Shown in pieces: positions 41,522-42,250 of a stretch of 42,250 nucleotides of DNA. The notes under the pieces are model-generated. The model was not told the DNA's origin, did no database searches, and saw only the letters and a program-made list of their open reading frames with translations. The stretch's first letter is position 1; every line of letters begins with the position of its first letter. The stretch comes from an uncultured Ferrovum sp. (GTDB lineage: Bacteria; Pseudomonadota; Gammaproteobacteria; Burkholderiales; Ferrovaceae): positions 1 through 42,250 of the forward strand of contig CAIPTD010000055.1 in assembly GCA_903867885.1 (NCBI GenBank), read 5' to 3'. The translations under genes were made by a program, and so were the position numbers.

Positions 41522-42250
41522 TTATAGGTCAAGTAGCAGGCGTGCTGGATCTTCCAGCGCATCTTTGATCGCAACCAAGGTCAATACCGCTTCCCTGCCA
41601 TCAATAATGCGATGGTCATAGGACATGGCGAGATAATTCATGGGGCGAATCACAATTTGGCCTTTCTCAACCACGGGGCGCTCTTTCGTGGCATGTACAC
41701 CTAAAATCGCAGATTGAGGAGGGTTAATGATAGGGGTTGAAAGCATCGAACCAAACACTCCGCCGTTCGAGATCGAGAACGTACCGCCGGTCAGTTCTTC
41801 AATTCCCAACTTTCCATTCTGTGCGCGCTGACCAAAATCGGCAATCGCTTTTTCAATTTGAGCGATCGACATTTGATCGGCATCGCGCAAGATTGGGACC
41901 ACCAAACCGCGCGGCGAACCCACTGCAATACCAATATCAAAATAACCGTGATACACAATATCGTTCCCATCAATCGAGGCGTTCACGACAGGATATTTCT
42001 TCAGCGCATGGACTGCGGCACGCACGAAGAACGACATAAAGCCCAGTTTGACGCCATGCTCTTTTTCAAAGGCATCTTTGTAGCGATTTCGCAGATCCAT
42101 CACAGGCTGCATATTGACCTCGTTGAAGGTCGTTAAAATGGCAGCCGTAGATTGCGATTCCACCAAACGCTCAGCCACACGCTGACGCAATCGAGACATG
42201 GGGACACGTTCTTCGGGGCGGGACGCCATCGCGCGTTGCAAGCTACTCAC
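41522..42250 (-). CDS. odhB: 2-oxoglutarate dehydrogenase E2 (dihydrolipoyllysine succinyltransferase), C-terminal part
   Basis: The 242 residues seen are the catalytic domain and the end of the linker; the lipoyl domain and start lie beyond the right edge. [19 protein letters not shown] opens the catalytic domain, and the active-site [13 protein letters not shown] (His and Asp) is near the end, with [20 protein letters not shown] before it (landmarks NGGVFGS and PIINPPQS). It transfers the succinyl group from lipoyl to CoA. The lpd gene follows directly, as in other members of this order. Confidence 0.96.
   Translation of the reverse strand: MSSLQRAMASRPEERVPMSRLRQRVAERLVESQSTAAILTTFNEVNMQPVMDLRNRYKDAFEKEHGVKLGFMSFFVRAAVHALKKYPVVNASIDGNDIVYHGYFDIGIAVGSPRGLVVPILRDADQMSIAQIEKAIADFGQRAQNGKLGIEELTGGTFSISNGGVFGSMLSTPIINPPQSAILGVHATKERPVVEKGQIVIRPMNYLAMSYDHRIIDGREAVLTLVAIKDALEDPARLLLDL

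Noticed and set aside
1-42250. CRISPR arrays, insertion sequences, prophage genes and rRNA
   Set aside because: No regularly spaced repeats, transposase or integrase motifs, phage structural genes or rRNA sequence were recognised anywhere in the window.

Overview
The window is bacterial chromosome, most likely from a betaproteobacterium of the order Burkholderiales or a close relative. This rests on gene order. The run rpoE-rseA-rseB-mucD-glutaredoxin-lepA-lepB-rnc-era-recO-pdxJ-acpS-nagZ and the run odhB-lpd-zapE are the arrangement usual in that class, and a phasin points to polyhydroxyalkanoate storage. Base composition looks moderate (a little under half G+C by eye), so a high-GC Burkholderia-like genome is unlikely. 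No species is assigned.

Left part (1-6877, all on the minus strand). Reading right to left, a DNA-repair and lipid block (family 5 uracil-DNA glycosylase, uvrC, pgsA) leads into tRNA-Gly and tRNA-Cys, which have their own sigma-70 promoter. A tightly packed accessory run follows: arsC, an arsenite-type aquaporin, a DUF3147 membrane protein, soxY, soxZ, soxA and the start of soxX, which leaves the window. The cell can therefore be expected to reduce and expel arsenate and to oxidise thiosulfate through the periplasmic Sox system.

6878-12428 (plus strand). One six-gene operon codes for a MoxR ATPase, a DUF58-like protein, an MxaA-like membrane protein, two von Willebrand A proteins and an MxaK-like protein. 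This is the mxaRSACKL order known from methylotrophs, but no methanol dehydrogenase subunit is in the window. A bidirectional terminator separates it from a convergent phasin gene. The roughly 310-base gap behind the phasin start holds its promoter, two TGC/GCA operator-like repeats and an unexplained structured element.

13410-25840 (minus strand). A long colinear block runs from the envelope-stress sigma factor RpoE, with a recognisable self-activated promoter, through its regulators RseA, RseB and MucD, then translation and RNA genes, pyridoxine synthesis, AcpS and NagZ. It ends in a CzcD-type metal exporter.

25925-33695 (plus strand). ETF:ubiquinone oxidoreductase and a CBS-pair protein are followed by MurL and MurD2, the alternative route that places D-glutamate in peptidoglycan by ligating L-glutamate first and epimerising it afterwards. 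Then come an orphan ABC ATPase with degenerate motifs and oligopeptidase B.

33722-42250 (minus strand). This end holds a DmdC/FadE-type acyl-CoA dehydrogenase beyond etfB-etfA (the electron path that ends at the ETF oxidoreductase above), an alpha/beta hydrolase, 5-formyltetrahydrofolate cyclo-ligase, ZapE, dihydrolipoamide dehydrogenase and the C-terminal part of the 2-oxoglutarate dehydrogenase E2 subunit, which runs off the right edge.

The most notable items are the MurL-MurD2 pair, the mxaRSACKL-like operon without its usual client, the ars-sox run attached to a conserved tRNA locus, the degenerate orphan ABC ATPase, and the structured element with a micro-ORF near 13.4 kb.
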